DNA of 64,000 nucleotides from Lachnospiraceae bacterium (GTDB lineage: Bacteria > Bacillota > Clostridia > Lachnospirales > Lachnospiraceae). Of the stretch, positions 16,230-25,109 are shown in pieces. Every line of letters starts with the position of its first letter. The first letter of the stretch is position 1. The notes beneath the pieces were generated by a model that was not told where the DNA came from, searched no databases, and saw only the letters and a list, made by a program, of their open reading frames with translations. The position numbers and the translations under genes were made by a program. The DNA is taken from contig CAJTDL010000014.1 of the NCBI GenBank assembly GCA_910575035.1, positions 62,001 through 126,000 of the forward strand, read 5' to 3'.

Positions 16230-17114
16230 ATGGATACTTTAGAATATCAGAACACCCAGGAAACCAAGTCCCATGGCCAGGAGGGTTTCCCTTTTAATAT
16301 TTACCTTTGCAGCATCCCTCTGGACTTTACCCTAGTGCCTACCCATTGGCACAATGATATGGAAATTATCTATATAAAAAAGGGGCATGGCATTGTTTCT
16401 ATTGACCTGCTGCCTCTTGAGGCAGGGCAGGGAGACATTATCCTGATCCCTCCAGGACGGCTCCATTCCATTGAACAGCTGGCCGGACATACTATGGAAT
16501 ACGAAAATATCATTTTCCAGCTTTCCATGCTTATGGCACGCCAGGGGGACTTTTGCACGGAAAAGCTCTTTCAGCCATTGGCGCAGGGGCAAGCCCTTTT
16601 CCCCAGCCATTACACCCCTGGCGCCCCTCCTTACACCGCGCTGGCCAATTGCCTGAATGCCCTGGATGAAATCTGCAGGGAATCCGGGCATGGATACCAG
16701 CTTGCTGTCAAGGGGCAGTTATTTTCTTTTTTCTACGCGCTGGTTTCTGTCATGCTGCCGCCACAGGCACACCCAGGGAATAAATCGCTGGATCGCCTGA
16801 AGGTAATCCTGAAATATGTGGAGACAAATTTCTATGAAAAGATCTCCATTCCGGATGCTGCCAGGATCTGCGGGTTTAGTGAGTCGCATTTCATGAAATT
16901 TTTCAAAGCCCATATGGCAGTCTCTTTTACAGAATACTTAAACGACTATCGGCTGACCATTGCGGCACGCCTGCTGCTGTCGTCTTCGGATTCCATTGGG
17001 AATATTGCAGCGGATACAGGGTTTGATAATCTTTCTTATTTTAACCGAATTTTCAAGAAGAAATACCATTGCACGCCCACAATGTTCCGGACCCAGGAGA
17101 TTCCCGCAAAATAA
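16230..17114 (+). CDS. AraC-family transcriptional regulator with a cupin domain
   Basis: 294 residues. An N-terminal cupin-type sensing domain (about 35-120) has VPTHWHNDMEIIYIKKG, with the His residues typical of sugar-binding AraC sensors. Two helix-turn-helix motifs lie in the last 100 residues (IPDAARICGFSESHFMKFFK and IGNIAADTGFDNLSYFNRIF). AAAGGAG precedes the ATG. Its position next to glgP, on the opposite strand, may hint at control of carbohydrate genes, but a MITE-like repeat now separates them. Ligand and targets are unknown. Confidence 0.9.
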   Translation: MDTLEYQNTQETKSHGQEGFPFNIYLCSIPLDFTLVPTHWHNDMEIIYIKKGHGIVSIDLLPLEAGQGDIILIPPGRLHSIEQLAGHTMEYENIIFQLSMLMARQGDFCTEKLFQPLAQGQALFPSHYTPGAPPYTALANCLNALDEICRESGHGYQLAVKGQLFSFFYALVSVMLPPQAHPGNKSLDRLKVILKYVETNFYEKISIPDAARICGFSESHFMKFFKAHMAVSFTEYLNDYRLTIAARLLLSSSDSIGNIAADTGFDNLSYFNRIFKKKYHCTPTMFRTQEIPAK

Positions 17115-17268
17115 CCCCAAGATTCCAAAAACAGTTATTGCAGCCGCGCTTGGGCCGCCGCTGGAAGTTTCGCTCCCGATACCCCCACAATGCCCTGGCA
17201 ATTTCGTCAGAAGGAAAATCTTTGCCATTTTTGTACGCGAAAAAATGCGATTGGATGGCTGGACTATA

Positions 17269-17297
17269 TTGACATATTTTTTCCAAAGGGATATAGT
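17269..17297 (+). promoter_or_regulatory. Promoter of the crotonase gene
   Basis: Consensus TTGACA, 17-base spacer, TATAGT, about 50 bases before the AGGAGG of the gene. Confidence 0.75.
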
Positions 17298-17351
17298 AAA
17301 AGTATCATAAATTTGTTTATGAAAAAACATATTTTTAGGAGGATTTTACCG

Positions 17352-18146
17352 ATGAACAATTTAAAACTGGATGTAGCGGATCAGATTGCAGTCCTTACCA
17401 TCAGCAGGCCTGGGGCATTGAACGCTTTAAACAGCGAGACATTGGATGAGCTGAATACTGCACTGACTGAAATCGAGGCAAGGGATGATGTTAAGGTTGT
17501 AATACTGACCGGCGGCCCAGACAAGAAGGACAATCCATACAAATCCTTCGTGGCAGGCGCTGACATTGCTGAAATGGTAAACTTCAGCGCAGCAGAGGCA
17601 CGCGCATTCGGCATGAGGGCTGCAGAGCCTTTCTTCAAGCTGATGAATATGCGCCAGGTTACCATCGCTGCCGTAAACGGATTTGCCCTTGGCGGAGGAT
17701 GCGAGATTGCCATGGCCTGCGATATCCGCATCGCTGCTGAGAACGCTACATTCGCACAGCCAGAAACCGGCCTTGGCATTATCCCAGGATTTGGCGGAAC
17801 CCAGAGGCTTGCCCGTTTAGTCGGCATGGGCAGGGCAAAAGAGCTGATCTTCACCTGCGACAACATTGATGCCGCAGAAGCTTACAGGATTGGCCTGGTC
17901 AATAAGGTTGTGGCAAAGGAAGAATTAATGGACACTGCCAAAAAGATGGCGTCCAAGATCATTTCCAAGGGAAGCTATGCCGTATCAATCGCCAAAGCTG
18001 CTATCAACAATGGATATGACATGGACATCAAGAACGCTGTAGAAATGGAAGCAAACCTGTTTGGCATCACCTGCTCTACTCATGACAAGACAGAAGGCAT
18101 GTCTGCTTTCCTGGAGAGAAGAGCCGCTGACCTGACCGATTTCTAA
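17352..18146 (+). CDS. Short-chain enoyl-CoA hydratase (crotonase family)
   Basis: 264 residues with the full crotonase fold signature. AGADIAEM and FALGGGCEIAMACD form the oxyanion hole, and E118 (GGGCEIA) and E138 (QPETGLGIIPGFGG) match the two catalytic glutamates of enoyl-CoA hydratases. The likely reaction is hydration of crotonyl-CoA and similar substrates, as in butyrate formation. The usual partners bcd, etfAB, hbd and thl are absent, so its pathway is open. The start is the ATG of MNNLKLDVADQ with AGGAGG before it; the longer open frame upstream crosses the promoter. A large nested hairpin follows. Confidence 0.88.
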   Translation: MNNLKLDVADQIAVLTISRPGALNALNSETLDELNTALTEIEARDDVKVVILTGGPDKKDNPYKSFVAGADIAEMVNFSAAEARAFGMRAAEPFFKLMNMRQVTIAAVNGFALGGGCEIAMACDIRIAAENATFAQPETGLGIIPGFGGTQRLARLVGMGRAKELIFTCDNIDAAEAYRIGLVNKVVAKEELMDTAKKMASKIISKGSYAVSIAKAAINNGYDMDIKNAVEMEANLFGITCSTHDKTEGMSAFLERRAADLTDF

Positions 18147-18227
18147 AGCGCCAGGAACATATCCAGGTACATGGCAACTGGCAAATATTACTCCAATGGC
18201 TAAATACCGCCGGAGTAACCGCTTTTC

Positions 18228-18336
18228 AAAACAGGAGCTGGCACACCGCAGGATCCATTGCAAAATAGGGGGATGTCCCAAATGGGACAAACAGCCGATT
18301 TTGCCTGGCATCCTAGCGGTGAGGCTCCTGTTTTTT
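18228..18336 (+). terminator. Large nested hairpin ending in a T-tract (elaborate terminator or structured RNA)
   Basis: Five helices nest inside one another. AAAACAGGAGC (18228-18238) pairs with 18324-18334. CACCGC (18244-18249) pairs with GCGGTG (18316-18321). GGAT (18251-18254) pairs with ATCC (18310-18313). GCAAAAT (18260-18266) pairs with ATTTTGC (18298-18304). TGTCCC (18274-18279) pairs with GGGACA (18284-18289). The outer arm runs into six T residues. It lies between the crotonase gene and proC and contains no reading frame. Confidence 0.75.
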
Positions 18337-18475
18337 ATGCCACTGTAATTTGTGATAAGCAAGCAAAACATAAGGTTATTTAGCACGGGTTATACTAGTA
18401 CGCAGAAAGTTTGTCAAAATCCTTTTTAGACTAAAACAGGGGCTGATGATTGGCTCCATTCCAGGAGGTTACGAT

Positions 18476-19288
18476 ATGAAGAAAAAAACGATTGGATTTA
18501 TCGGCGGGGGGAATATGGCGACAGCCATTATTGGGGGAATCCTCAATGCCGGCCTTGCCGCAAAAGAGCAGATCATTGCGGCAGACAAGATGGAGCAGGC
18601 GCTGGCTGCCCTACAGAACCGCTTTGGCATACACACTACCCAGAGCAACCAGGAGGCCGCCCAGGCGGCAGATATCCTTTTTCTTGCTGTAAAGCCGCAT
18701 ATCCTTCCAGATGCGGCTGCAGAGATACGGGACAGTATTGGCCTGGATACGCTTCTGGTATCTATTGCGGCGGGAACATCCATTTCAGCCATTGAAAGCC
18801 TGTTTGGCAAAGAGATCACGCTGGTACGCGCCATGCCTAATACGCCTGCCCTAGTGGGGGAAGGCATGAGCGCATTATGCGCTAACCCAAATGTATCAGA
18901 AGAAGCCCTTGCCGAGGCCTGCTCTATTTTTAACAGCTTCGGCTGCTGTGAAGTGGTTTCAGAAACGATGATTGATACCGTTGTAGGCGTATCTGGCTCC
19001 TCCCCGGCTTATGTCTATCTGTTTATTGAAGCTATGGCAGATGCAGCCGTGGCAGATGGGATGCCCCGGGCACAGGCTTATAAATTCGCTGCCCAGTCTG
19101 TGCTTGGCTCCGCTAAAATGGTCTTGGAAACCGGAACACACCCAGGCGCATTAAAGGATGCTGTCTGCTCCCCAGGAGGGACGACCATTGAGGCTGTCGC
19201 CATACTGGAGGAAGAAGGGCTGCGCCATGCCGTGATCCGCGCCCAGAGAGCCTGTGTGCAGAAATCAAAAGATATGGGGAAGCAGTAA
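18476..19288 (+). CDS. proC: Pyrroline-5-carboxylate reductase
   Basis: NAD(P)H-dependent last step of proline synthesis. The start is the ATG of MKKKTIGFIGGGNMATAI, with CCAGGAGG well placed, giving 270 residues, the family norm. The Rossmann GFIGGGNMATAI is at the N-terminus, AVKPHILPD and RAMPNTPALVGEG follow, and the C-terminal signature DAVCSPGGTTIEAV is intact. No proA or proB is next to it. It is preceded by the nested hairpin of the crotonase gene. Confidence 0.96.
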   Translation: MKKKTIGFIGGGNMATAIIGGILNAGLAAKEQIIAADKMEQALAALQNRFGIHTTQSNQEAAQAADILFLAVKPHILPDAAAEIRDSIGLDTLLVSIAAGTSISAIESLFGKEITLVRAMPNTPALVGEGMSALCANPNVSEEALAEACSIFNSFGCCEVVSETMIDTVVGVSGSSPAYVYLFIEAMADAAVADGMPRAQAYKFAAQSVLGSAKMVLETGTHPGALKDAVCSPGGTTIEAVAILEEEGLRHAVIRAQRACVQKSKDMGKQ

Positions 19289-19375
19289 CGCCCCCCTTCT
19301 TTACATCTTAGTAATTATTAAGCAAACGGAATGGCGGGAAAATAAAATATCAAATACAGGAAGGACAGAAAAACT

Positions 19376-20038
19376 ATGGAACAGAATTGGAAAAGGCACA
19401 AAGGCAAAAACGCAAAAGCCGCCGCACTATTTCCTATAGATGAAAATTGCCAAAAGACAAACCTGGAACGCCTCAGGGACTGCGAGCCTTTCTGGAACAG
19501 CGATGAGGAAATCAAGGCCATTAAGAAACGGGCGCGCGCACTGGCAGACACCTTCAACGCCACAACGGAAGATGAGCCAAAACGGCGCCTGGAGCTGCTT
19601 CAGGAACTGCTTGGGGACTGTACGGAGGATATTTTCATCCGGCCGCCTTTCCATTGCGACTATGGCTTTAATATCCATGTAGGGAAAAATTTCTTTGCCA
19701 ATTACCAATGTATTATGCTGGATGCCGCGCCCATCCATATTGGCGACAACTGCCTGATGGGCCCACAGACCTGCCTGTACACGGTCAACCATCCGATGGA
19801 TGCCGCCACACGGGTGGCCAATTATGTCTATGGCGAGCCGATTACCATTGGCGACAATGTATGGTTCGGAGGCAACTGTGTCGTGCTGTCAGGGGTTACT
19901 ATTGGAAATAACGCAGTTATAGGCGCAGGCTCCATCGTCACTTCGGATATTCCTGACAATGCCGTAGCCGCTGGCAATCCTGCCAGGATTCTGCGGTATA
20001 TTGATAATACGCCTACCGCCAATAAGCCTGCACCATAG
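19376..20038 (+). CDS. Maltose/galactoside-type O-acetyltransferase
   Basis: Left-handed beta-helix acetyltransferase of 220 residues (Maa/LacA type). The N-terminal Mac domain ([20 protein letters not shown]) is followed by hexapeptide repeats ([40 protein letters not shown]) and the acetyl-CoA site [12 protein letters not shown] with a catalytic His. It transfers acetyl from acetyl-CoA to sugars. An extra N-terminal stretch of about 28 basic residues precedes the usual start of the family; GAAGGA before the ATG supports the long form. Stands alone on the plus strand. Confidence 0.88.
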   Translation: MEQNWKRHKGKNAKAAALFPIDENCQKTNLERLRDCEPFWNSDEEIKAIKKRARALADTFNATTEDEPKRRLELLQELLGDCTEDIFIRPPFHCDYGFNIHVGKNFFANYQCIMLDAAPIHIGDNCLMGPQTCLYTVNHPMDAATRVANYVYGEPITIGDNVWFGGNCVVLSGVTIGNNAVIGAGSIVTSDIPDNAVAAGNPARILRYIDNTPTANKPAP

Positions 20039-20072
20039 CAAAATTAACCGCTCTGTATGCCTTTGCTGTGTA

Positions 20073-20504
20073 TTACAGATACTCCAGTATCATACTGATT
20101 TCCTCATAGTTTTCTCCCTTGAATACATAGCGGAATTGATTGTTTCCCTGCCTTGTTACAATATAAAAATCCTCGCTGGTTTCCATATCAAACTGGGGAT
20201 TGCTTCCAGGCTCGGTTACTTCCACACGGTCAAAACAGTCCTGTTCATTACATTGCAATTTCCTTATCTGCCCTGCAATCAGCGTATAGGCATTTCTATT
20301 TGGCAAAGCCTTTGCAATTTCCACATTTGCTTCCAGGACACAGGCAAGATACCCGGCGTATCCCTGCGGGAGGATTTCTTCCGCAGGGATAACCATTTCT
20401 TTCAGGTTTGAGCACCGTATTTTATCCATCAGCGCAGCTATTATTTTGGGGGAAATCACGATGATATCGTACTTCCCTGCGATTTTGATCCGATACTCCT
20501 TCAT
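20073..20504 (-). CDS. Hypothetical protein coupled to a truncated ABC ATPase
   Basis: 143 residues, no membrane helix or recognised domain. It is mixed alpha/beta in character and ends NYEEISMILEYL. Its ATG overlaps the stop of the truncated ATPase frame by one base (TGATG), so it is translated by coupling or was joined to that frame by the deletion that truncated the ATPase. It may be the tail of a longer original protein. Function unknown. Confidence 0.5.
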   Translation of the reverse strand: MKEYRIKIAGKYDIIVISPKIIAALMDKIRCSNLKEMVIPAEEILPQGYAGYLACVLEANVEIAKALPNRNAYTLIAGQIRKLQCNEQDCFDRVEVTEPGSNPQFDMETSEDFYIVTRQGNNQFRYVFKGENYEEISMILEYL

Positions 20505-20839
20505 CAGCGCTCCATTCCTCTCAGGCGCTCCACCGCCGTGAGATACGGGATGAGGTTGTAGTTCTGGAAGATAAAGCCGATACGTTGGCGGCGGAACACC
20601 GTGAGCTGTTCTTCCGTCAGTTTTTCAAGGCTTCTGCCCTCCACCTTCACACTGCAGGATGTAGGGGCGTCCAATCCTCCGAGCATATTCAGCAGGGTAG
20701 ATTTTCCACTGCCGGATATACCGATGATGGCAGCAAACTGTCCGTTTTCCACGGATACATTCACATCATCCAGGGCTTTCACAAGGCCCTCGTCCCTGCC
20801 ATAGTATTTTTTCAAATGAAATGCGTTCAATATGGCCAT
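20504..20839 (-). pseudogene. Truncated ABC-transporter ATPase (LolD/MacB type)
   Basis: 111 residues from the ATG of MAILNAFHLKKYYG, preceded by a GGAGG. It has the Walker A GISGSGKST (40-48) and the Q-loop FQNYNLIPY (Q92), then stops after AVERLRGMER. The signature LSGGQ, Walker B and H-loop, about 110 more residues, are missing, so it cannot be a working ATPase. Relatives are about 230 residues and often export antimicrobial peptides under control of regulators like the AgrC/LytTR pair upstream. No permease gene remains. A longer upstream frame extension is not supported by a ribosome site. Confidence 0.8.
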
Positions 20840-20957
20840 AGCAATTCCTCCTTTATTTTCAGTACCGCTTGATACCCACATCATATTCCATAAAAGAAAA
20901 AATACAAGCAGGGGCGCAGTTTCTAATATCCACACCGCAAAATCTAATAGGAGCCTG

Positions 20958-20998
20958 CTAAAAAGCCTGCTGTCCGCATCAGGCAGCAGGCTTTTTAG
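20958..20998. terminator. Bidirectional intrinsic terminator
   Basis: CTAAAAAGCCTGCTG (20958-20972) pairs perfectly over 15 bases with CAGCAGGCTTTTTAG (20984-20998), loop 11 nt, with A and T tracts built into the arms. It lies just after the stop of the AgrC-like kinase gene and upstream of the truncated ATPase. Confidence 0.9.
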
Positions 20999-21008
20999 CC
21001 ATACAATA

Positions 21009-22298
21009 TTATGGGATTGGAATTAAGATTTTTAATGTAAACTTGCCGTTTTCACATTTGGCTGTCAGCTGGCCGCCGTACTTTCCAGCCGCCTTTGTCA
21101 TATTGGAAATGCCAAAGCCGTGGAGAAACTCATCTTGCTTGGCAGTGCGGCTCTTTGTATGCCAGCTTTCCTGCAGGCAGTTATTTTCAATCAGCACAAA
21201 AAAGAAATTATGCACCCTCCCTGCTTTCACAAGGATGGCTCTCTGCCCTTCCGGGAGTTTTTGGCTTGCCTCAATAGCGTTGTCAAGCCCGTTTCCAAAA
21301 ATGGTGCTGATATCAAGGGGCTCAATAAATCCCATGCCGCTAAGGCCGGCGGTAACAGACAGGGCAATCTTCTTTTCTCTGGCAAGCTCTGATTTTTCCT
21401 TTAGAATGATATCGAGAATGTCATTCCCCGTATACACATAATCCTCATACACTGCTATCTGTGATTGCAACTTTTCTGCCAGCGCCGCTGTTTCGGGAGA
21501 GTTGAGCTTTCCTTGCAGCACAAGCAAGTGGTTTTTCATATCATGGTAAATGGCCCGTACCTTTTCCTCATCCTTGCGTTTTTCCTGGTAGTAATCAAAT
21601 TGCCGATGAAGCTGGGCAATCTGCATTTTGTCTTTCTGTTCCTGCTCACGGAGATAAGAAACATTTTTTGTGTAGAGGAACTGCACAAAAAAATACACGC
21701 AAAGCGCAGACGTCACCAAATCAAAAACAAGGGTATCCTCCCACTGCAAATTCAAATAACCGTATGTACTGGCAAATGAACTGGAAAACGCCAACAAGAA
21801 ACCAACCGTCAAAACAAAAGCGTCCTTCCGCTGCAGACAATAATGGAAATTGCGGAGCAGATAATATACGGCCGCAAGGCATACACAGCGAAAAAAAATG
21901 GTAAAAACATATATTTCCCATTGTAAGATCAGAACATTGCCGATGTCGTTTGTAATATCGCCATTGTAAACAAAGCTCATCAGCGATACCGTAATTGATT
22001 CAGGGAGCATAGCCATTATCATAGACAGCTCCATAATAATAAGGCTCTCATGGAAGGAAATCTGATAGCACAGCTTAATAAGGGCAATGATTACAGGCAG
22101 CCCCGCAAACATTTTCAAAGCGCCCAAATCCGTGAAAAATGTCATACAAACCACAAATGCCGCATAAGCGGCAGCTAAAATGGTTCTGCTTATTTTTGGG
22201 GGAAACCGATGTTCTTTGCAGAAACATTCCGTGATCACAAGCAGTGCAAACGACTCTGTGACGGTGGATATAATATCCAAAAAATTATAGAGCCACAT
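21009..22298 (-). CDS. AgrC-like membrane histidine kinase (GHKL type)
   Basis: 429 residues from the ATG of MWLYNFLDII; a TTG 18 bases earlier is an alternative start. Five or six membrane helices fill residues 1-215. A coiled segment and YHDMKNHLLVLQGKL with H252 follow, then a HATPase_c domain with IFGNGLDNAIEAS and a truncated-looking G region HGFGISNMTKAAGKYGG. This is the peptide-pheromone kinase layout of AgrC/ComD. The start overlaps the stop of the LytTR regulator (TAATG), so they are coupled. No AgrD/AgrB-like pheromone genes are seen nearby. Confidence 0.88.
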   Translation of the reverse strand: MWLYNFLDIISTVTESFALLVITECFCKEHRFPPKISRTILAAAYAAFVVCMTFFTDLGALKMFAGLPVIIALIKLCYQISFHESLIIMELSMIMAMLPESITVSLMSFVYNGDITNDIGNVLILQWEIYVFTIFFRCVCLAAVYYLLRNFHYCLQRKDAFVLTVGFLLAFSSSFASTYGYLNLQWEDTLVFDLVTSALCVYFFVQFLYTKNVSYLREQEQKDKMQIAQLHRQFDYYQEKRKDEEKVRAIYHDMKNHLLVLQGKLNSPETAALAEKLQSQIAVYEDYVYTGNDILDIILKEKSELAREKKIALSVTAGLSGMGFIEPLDISTIFGNGLDNAIEASQKLPEGQRAILVKAGRVHNFFFVLIENNCLQESWHTKSRTAKQDEFLHGFGISNMTKAAGKYGGQLTAKCENGKFTLKILIPIP

Positions 22299-23011
22299 TA
22301 CAGCATATCCCCCCAATAGTCTGTCAGCTTCATCATAAAGCCCTTACGCTTCGGCTGGCTGATCGGTATACGCTCACCTGCAGCCATAATAAGTTCCAAT
22401 CTCTCTACACCTTTTACATAGGACATATTAACGATAAAGCTCTGGTGCGGGCAGGCAAACTGCGGATGCCCTAAAAGCAGGGCGGATACCTCTTTCATGC
22501 TCTTGTAAATGACCTGCTCCTGCCCCTCAAAGTGCAACATAACATTTCGCTTCTCGGTTTCCCCATAGCAAAGGTTTTTATACAGTACCTTGTATTTCCC
22601 GCTGCCGTTCTGAAAGCTCAAATATGGCTCGTCTTTGCCCTGATAGCAGGCAAAATAACGGTCAAGCTCCATTTTCAGAATACTGTACCTGACAGGCTTT
22701 AAGAGATAATTCACCGCACTGTATTCATAGCCTTTCCAGACATACTGCTTCAAAGAAGTCAGAAAAATAAGCCCAACGGCGCTGTCCATTCTGCGGATTT
22801 TTTCCGCAGTCTTTAAACCGTTGAGATTTTCCATTTTTATATCCATAAAAATCAGATCGTAATCAGGCCTGTATTCCGCAAGCAGCTCAATCCCATCACG
22901 GTAGGCAAAAAAGCAAAACTCTTTGCCCGTTTCATCGGCATACCTTTTCAAGTTGTATTTTAATTCATGGATGAGCGCTTCTTCATCATCGCAAATTGCT
23001 ATGTTAAACAC
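22298..23011 (-). CDS. LytTR-family response regulator
   Basis: 237 residues. GTG is taken as the start (reading VFNIAICDDEEALIHEL) because GGGAGG lies eight bases before it, while the longer upstream frame lacks a site. The receiver domain has the acidic pair in ICDDEE and phosphoacceptor D57 in LIFMDIKMENLNG. The C-terminal LytTR DNA-binding domain (about 140-235) contains FACPHQSFIVNMSYVKGVE. It forms an operon with the AgrC-like kinase. Natural targets would be direct repeats in nearby promoters; the truncated ATPase gene may be a dead target. Confidence 0.9.
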   Translation of the reverse strand: MFNIAICDDEEALIHELKYNLKRYADETGKEFCFFAYRDGIELLAEYRPDYDLIFMDIKMENLNGLKTAEKIRRMDSAVGLIFLTSLKQYVWKGYEYSAVNYLLKPVRYSILKMELDRYFACYQGKDEPYLSFQNGSGKYKVLYKNLCYGETEKRNVMLHFEGQEQVIYKSMKEVSALLLGHPQFACPHQSFIVNMSYVKGVERLELIMAAGERIPISQPKRKGFMMKLTDYWGDML

Positions 23012-23151
23012 ATCTGTAACCTCCCTGCCATTACAAAATACAAACTTATGAGAATATTCCTTCACATAGGCTTGATGCACTTATTATAAAAAATTCCAGA
23101 TAAAAAATCAATACGGCAGAAAGGACAGCTGCTATTTACCTGCTTTTTTTC

Positions 23152-23230
23152 GTTACTATTCATGGCGAATGCCAGAATCATGTTCTCACGGAATGCGCAG
23201 TTCACCGCATTCCTGAGCCATGAATAGTAA
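23152..23230 (-). repeat. MITE-like repeat, copy E (internally deleted)
   Basis: About 79 bp. The left end GTTACTATTCATGGC is joined directly to the hairpin end of the element (GGAATGCGCAGTTCACCGCATTCC with changes) and to GCCATGAATAGTAA. The middle seen in copy A is missing. TTTTTTC runs lie on both sides, compatible with an 8-bp target duplication. Its right end is ten bases from the -35 box of the mgtE promoter. Confidence 0.75.
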
Positions 23231-23239
23231 TGTTTTTTC

Positions 23240-23267
23240 TTGACTTTCTATTTAAGTTTGCTATAAT
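23240..23267 (+). promoter_or_regulatory. Promoter of the mgtE transcript
   Basis: TTGACT, 16-base spacer, TATAAT. It implies a leader of about 400 nt before mgtE. The hairpin ATCCTTA-TAAT-TAAGGAT (23281-23298) lies close to the start of the transcript. Confidence 0.7.
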
Positions 23268-23328
23268 AAATATGGCTTTTATCCTTATAATTAAGGATTT
23301 GCCAATATTATAAATCGGAGGTGAGATT

Positions 23329-23415
23329 ATGGACGGCAGTAATAGTGGAAGTATGAACAAGGTTTTTGCATATAGCCATTTGATATATTACTGTGTTTAT
23401 GTCCGTAATCAGTAG
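23329..23415 (+). CDS. 28-residue leader peptide candidate upstream of mgtE
   Basis: CGGAGGTGAGATT precedes the ATG, an excellent ribosome site. The peptide starts MDGSNSGSMNKVFAYSH and ends YYCVYVRNQ. It lies in the 400-nt leader of mgtE, 264 bases before that gene. No known M-box magnesium riboswitch pattern was recognised in 23268-23679, so a translated leader is one possible regulator. The rest of the leader shows no convincing gene. It could also be a fortuitous small frame. Confidence 0.4.
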   Translation: MDGSNSGSMNKVFAYSHLIYYCVYVRNQ

Positions 23416-23679
23416 CATATCATTGCGTCCATATGTAAAGCCATTGTTTGTCTCCAATACGATACCCTCTGGGGCACCCTGTAATGCATGCCCTTTCAGG
23501 TCGGGGAAACAGCTTCGCTATTTCACAAGGCATACTGCAAACAGTATGGCGAGTGCAGAATATGAAGGTTTGTGAGCGGCAATGGTATTTTTGCGCCCTT
23601 TTTACTGAAAACTTTTGCACCCGCCTTTTCATCAGTGGCTTACAAGTGTCAAACTGTATCAGTAAAGGAGGAAAACGCA

Positions 23680-25098
23680 ATGAATGTAATGAATAATATT
23701 CCAAATGATGTAACTGAAATGATGTTCCATCCTGATTATAAACAGGAAATTTCCGAGACATTCCGCAGCAATTTAACGCCCAAAATTAAGCAGGAACGGC
23801 TTCTTGCATACCACGAGAGGGATATTGCTGCTGCATTGGAAATACTGAGCTTAAAAGAGCGCAAGCGCCTATATCACATTTTAAATGCGGAAACGCTGGC
23901 AGGTATACTGGAATATGCCGAGAATCAATCCACATATATGAGTGAAATAGGTATGCAAAAGCGAATTGCTGTTCTTTCCCAGTTTGAGATTACTGAAATG
24001 GCAGAATACATCCGAACTATGGACAAGGCAGACCGCATCACAATCCTTGAACTGTTGGGAGATGACTTGAAAGCTCAAGTCGTGCTGCTCAATTCTTTCG
24101 GCGAAGATGAAATAGGCAGCAAAATGACTACAAACTACATTGTCATCCACTCTGATATTACTGTGAAACAGGCAATGCACGAATTGATTGAACAAGCGGC
24201 AGATAATGACAACATCTCAACCATTTATGTCCTTGACGAAAATGAAATGCTATTCGGCGCGATAGATTTAAAAGACTTAATTATTGCCCGTGAGGGGACA
24301 AAGCTTGAAACAATTGTTATGACCTCTTATCCATATGTTTATGCCAATGAGCAGATTGATGACTGCCTCGGCCGGATTAAAGATTATTCTGAAGATTCCA
24401 TTCCTGTTTTGGACTCGGATAATAAACTAATTGGGGTTCTGACTTCACAGGATATTATGGAACTTATTGATGATGAATTGGGCGAGGATTATGCGAGATT
24501 GGCTGGGTTATCAGCAGAAGAAGATTTAAACGAGCCTTTAAAAAGGAGTATAGGGAAACGGCTGCCCTGGCTTATTATTTTACTCGGATTGGGAATGGTT
24601 GTGTCCAGTGTTGTGGGAATATTTGAAAATGTGGTTGCACAGCTTCCCCTAATCATAGCTTTCCAGTCTCTGATTCTGGATATGGCTGGAAATGTAGGGA
24701 CACAATCTCTTGCTGTAACCATACGTGTCTTAATGGACGAAAAAATCAGCGGAAAACAGAAACTTCTGCTGATTGCCAAAGAATCAAGGGTAGGTTTCGT
24801 CAATGGCTTTATACTTGGAATATTATCATTTGTATTTATAGGAATTTACCTATACGCATTAAAAAGCCAATCCTCAGCTATGGCATTTTCAATATCAGCA
24901 TGTACGGGCATTGCGTTATTGCTGGCAATGATACTGTCAAGCCTGTCAGGAACAATAATCCCTCTTATGTTTAAAAAATTGAAAGTAGATCCTGCTGTTG
25001 CTTCCGGCCCCTTAATTACAACAATCAATGACCTTGTTGCTGTCGTGACATACTATGGGCTGGCATGGGTTTTAATGCTCAATATTTTGCATTTATAA
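23680..25098 (+). CDS. mgtE: MgtE-family magnesium transporter
   Basis: 472 residues from the ATG of MNVMNNIPNDVTEMMF, chosen because AAAGGAGG lies eight bases upstream; the longer open frame has no such site. MgtE N domain (about 10-130) and two CBS domains (about 140-260) make up the cytosolic Mg2+ sensor. Five membrane helices (about 315-470) follow, with PLIIAFQSLILDMAGNVGTQSLA and the conserved GPLITTINDLVAV pore segment. Mg2+ uptake gated by cytosolic Mg2+ is known for the family. Monocistronic, with its own promoter, long leader and terminator. Confidence 0.95.
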   Translation: MNVMNNIPNDVTEMMFHPDYKQEISETFRSNLTPKIKQERLLAYHERDIAAALEILSLKERKRLYHILNAETLAGILEYAENQSTYMSEIGMQKRIAVLSQFEITEMAEYIRTMDKADRITILELLGDDLKAQVVLLNSFGEDEIGSKMTTNYIVIHSDITVKQAMHELIEQAADNDNISTIYVLDENEMLFGAIDLKDLIIAREGTKLETIVMTSYPYVYANEQIDDCLGRIKDYSEDSIPVLDSDNKLIGVLTSQDIMELIDDELGEDYARLAGLSAEEDLNEPLKRSIGKRLPWLIILLGLGMVVSSVVGIFENVVAQLPLIIAFQSLILDMAGNVGTQSLAVTIRVLMDEKISGKQKLLLIAKESRVGFVNGFILGILSFVFIGIYLYALKSQSSAMAFSISACTGIALLLAMILSSLSGTIIPLMFKKLKVDPAVASGPLITTINDLVAVVTYYGLAWVLMLNILHL

Positions 25099-25109
25099 GG
25101 ATAGGTACG

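Noticed and set aside
23416-23679. Possible protein frames on both strands in the mgtE leader
   Set aside because: No ribosome sites and no recognisable family; treated as leader sequence.
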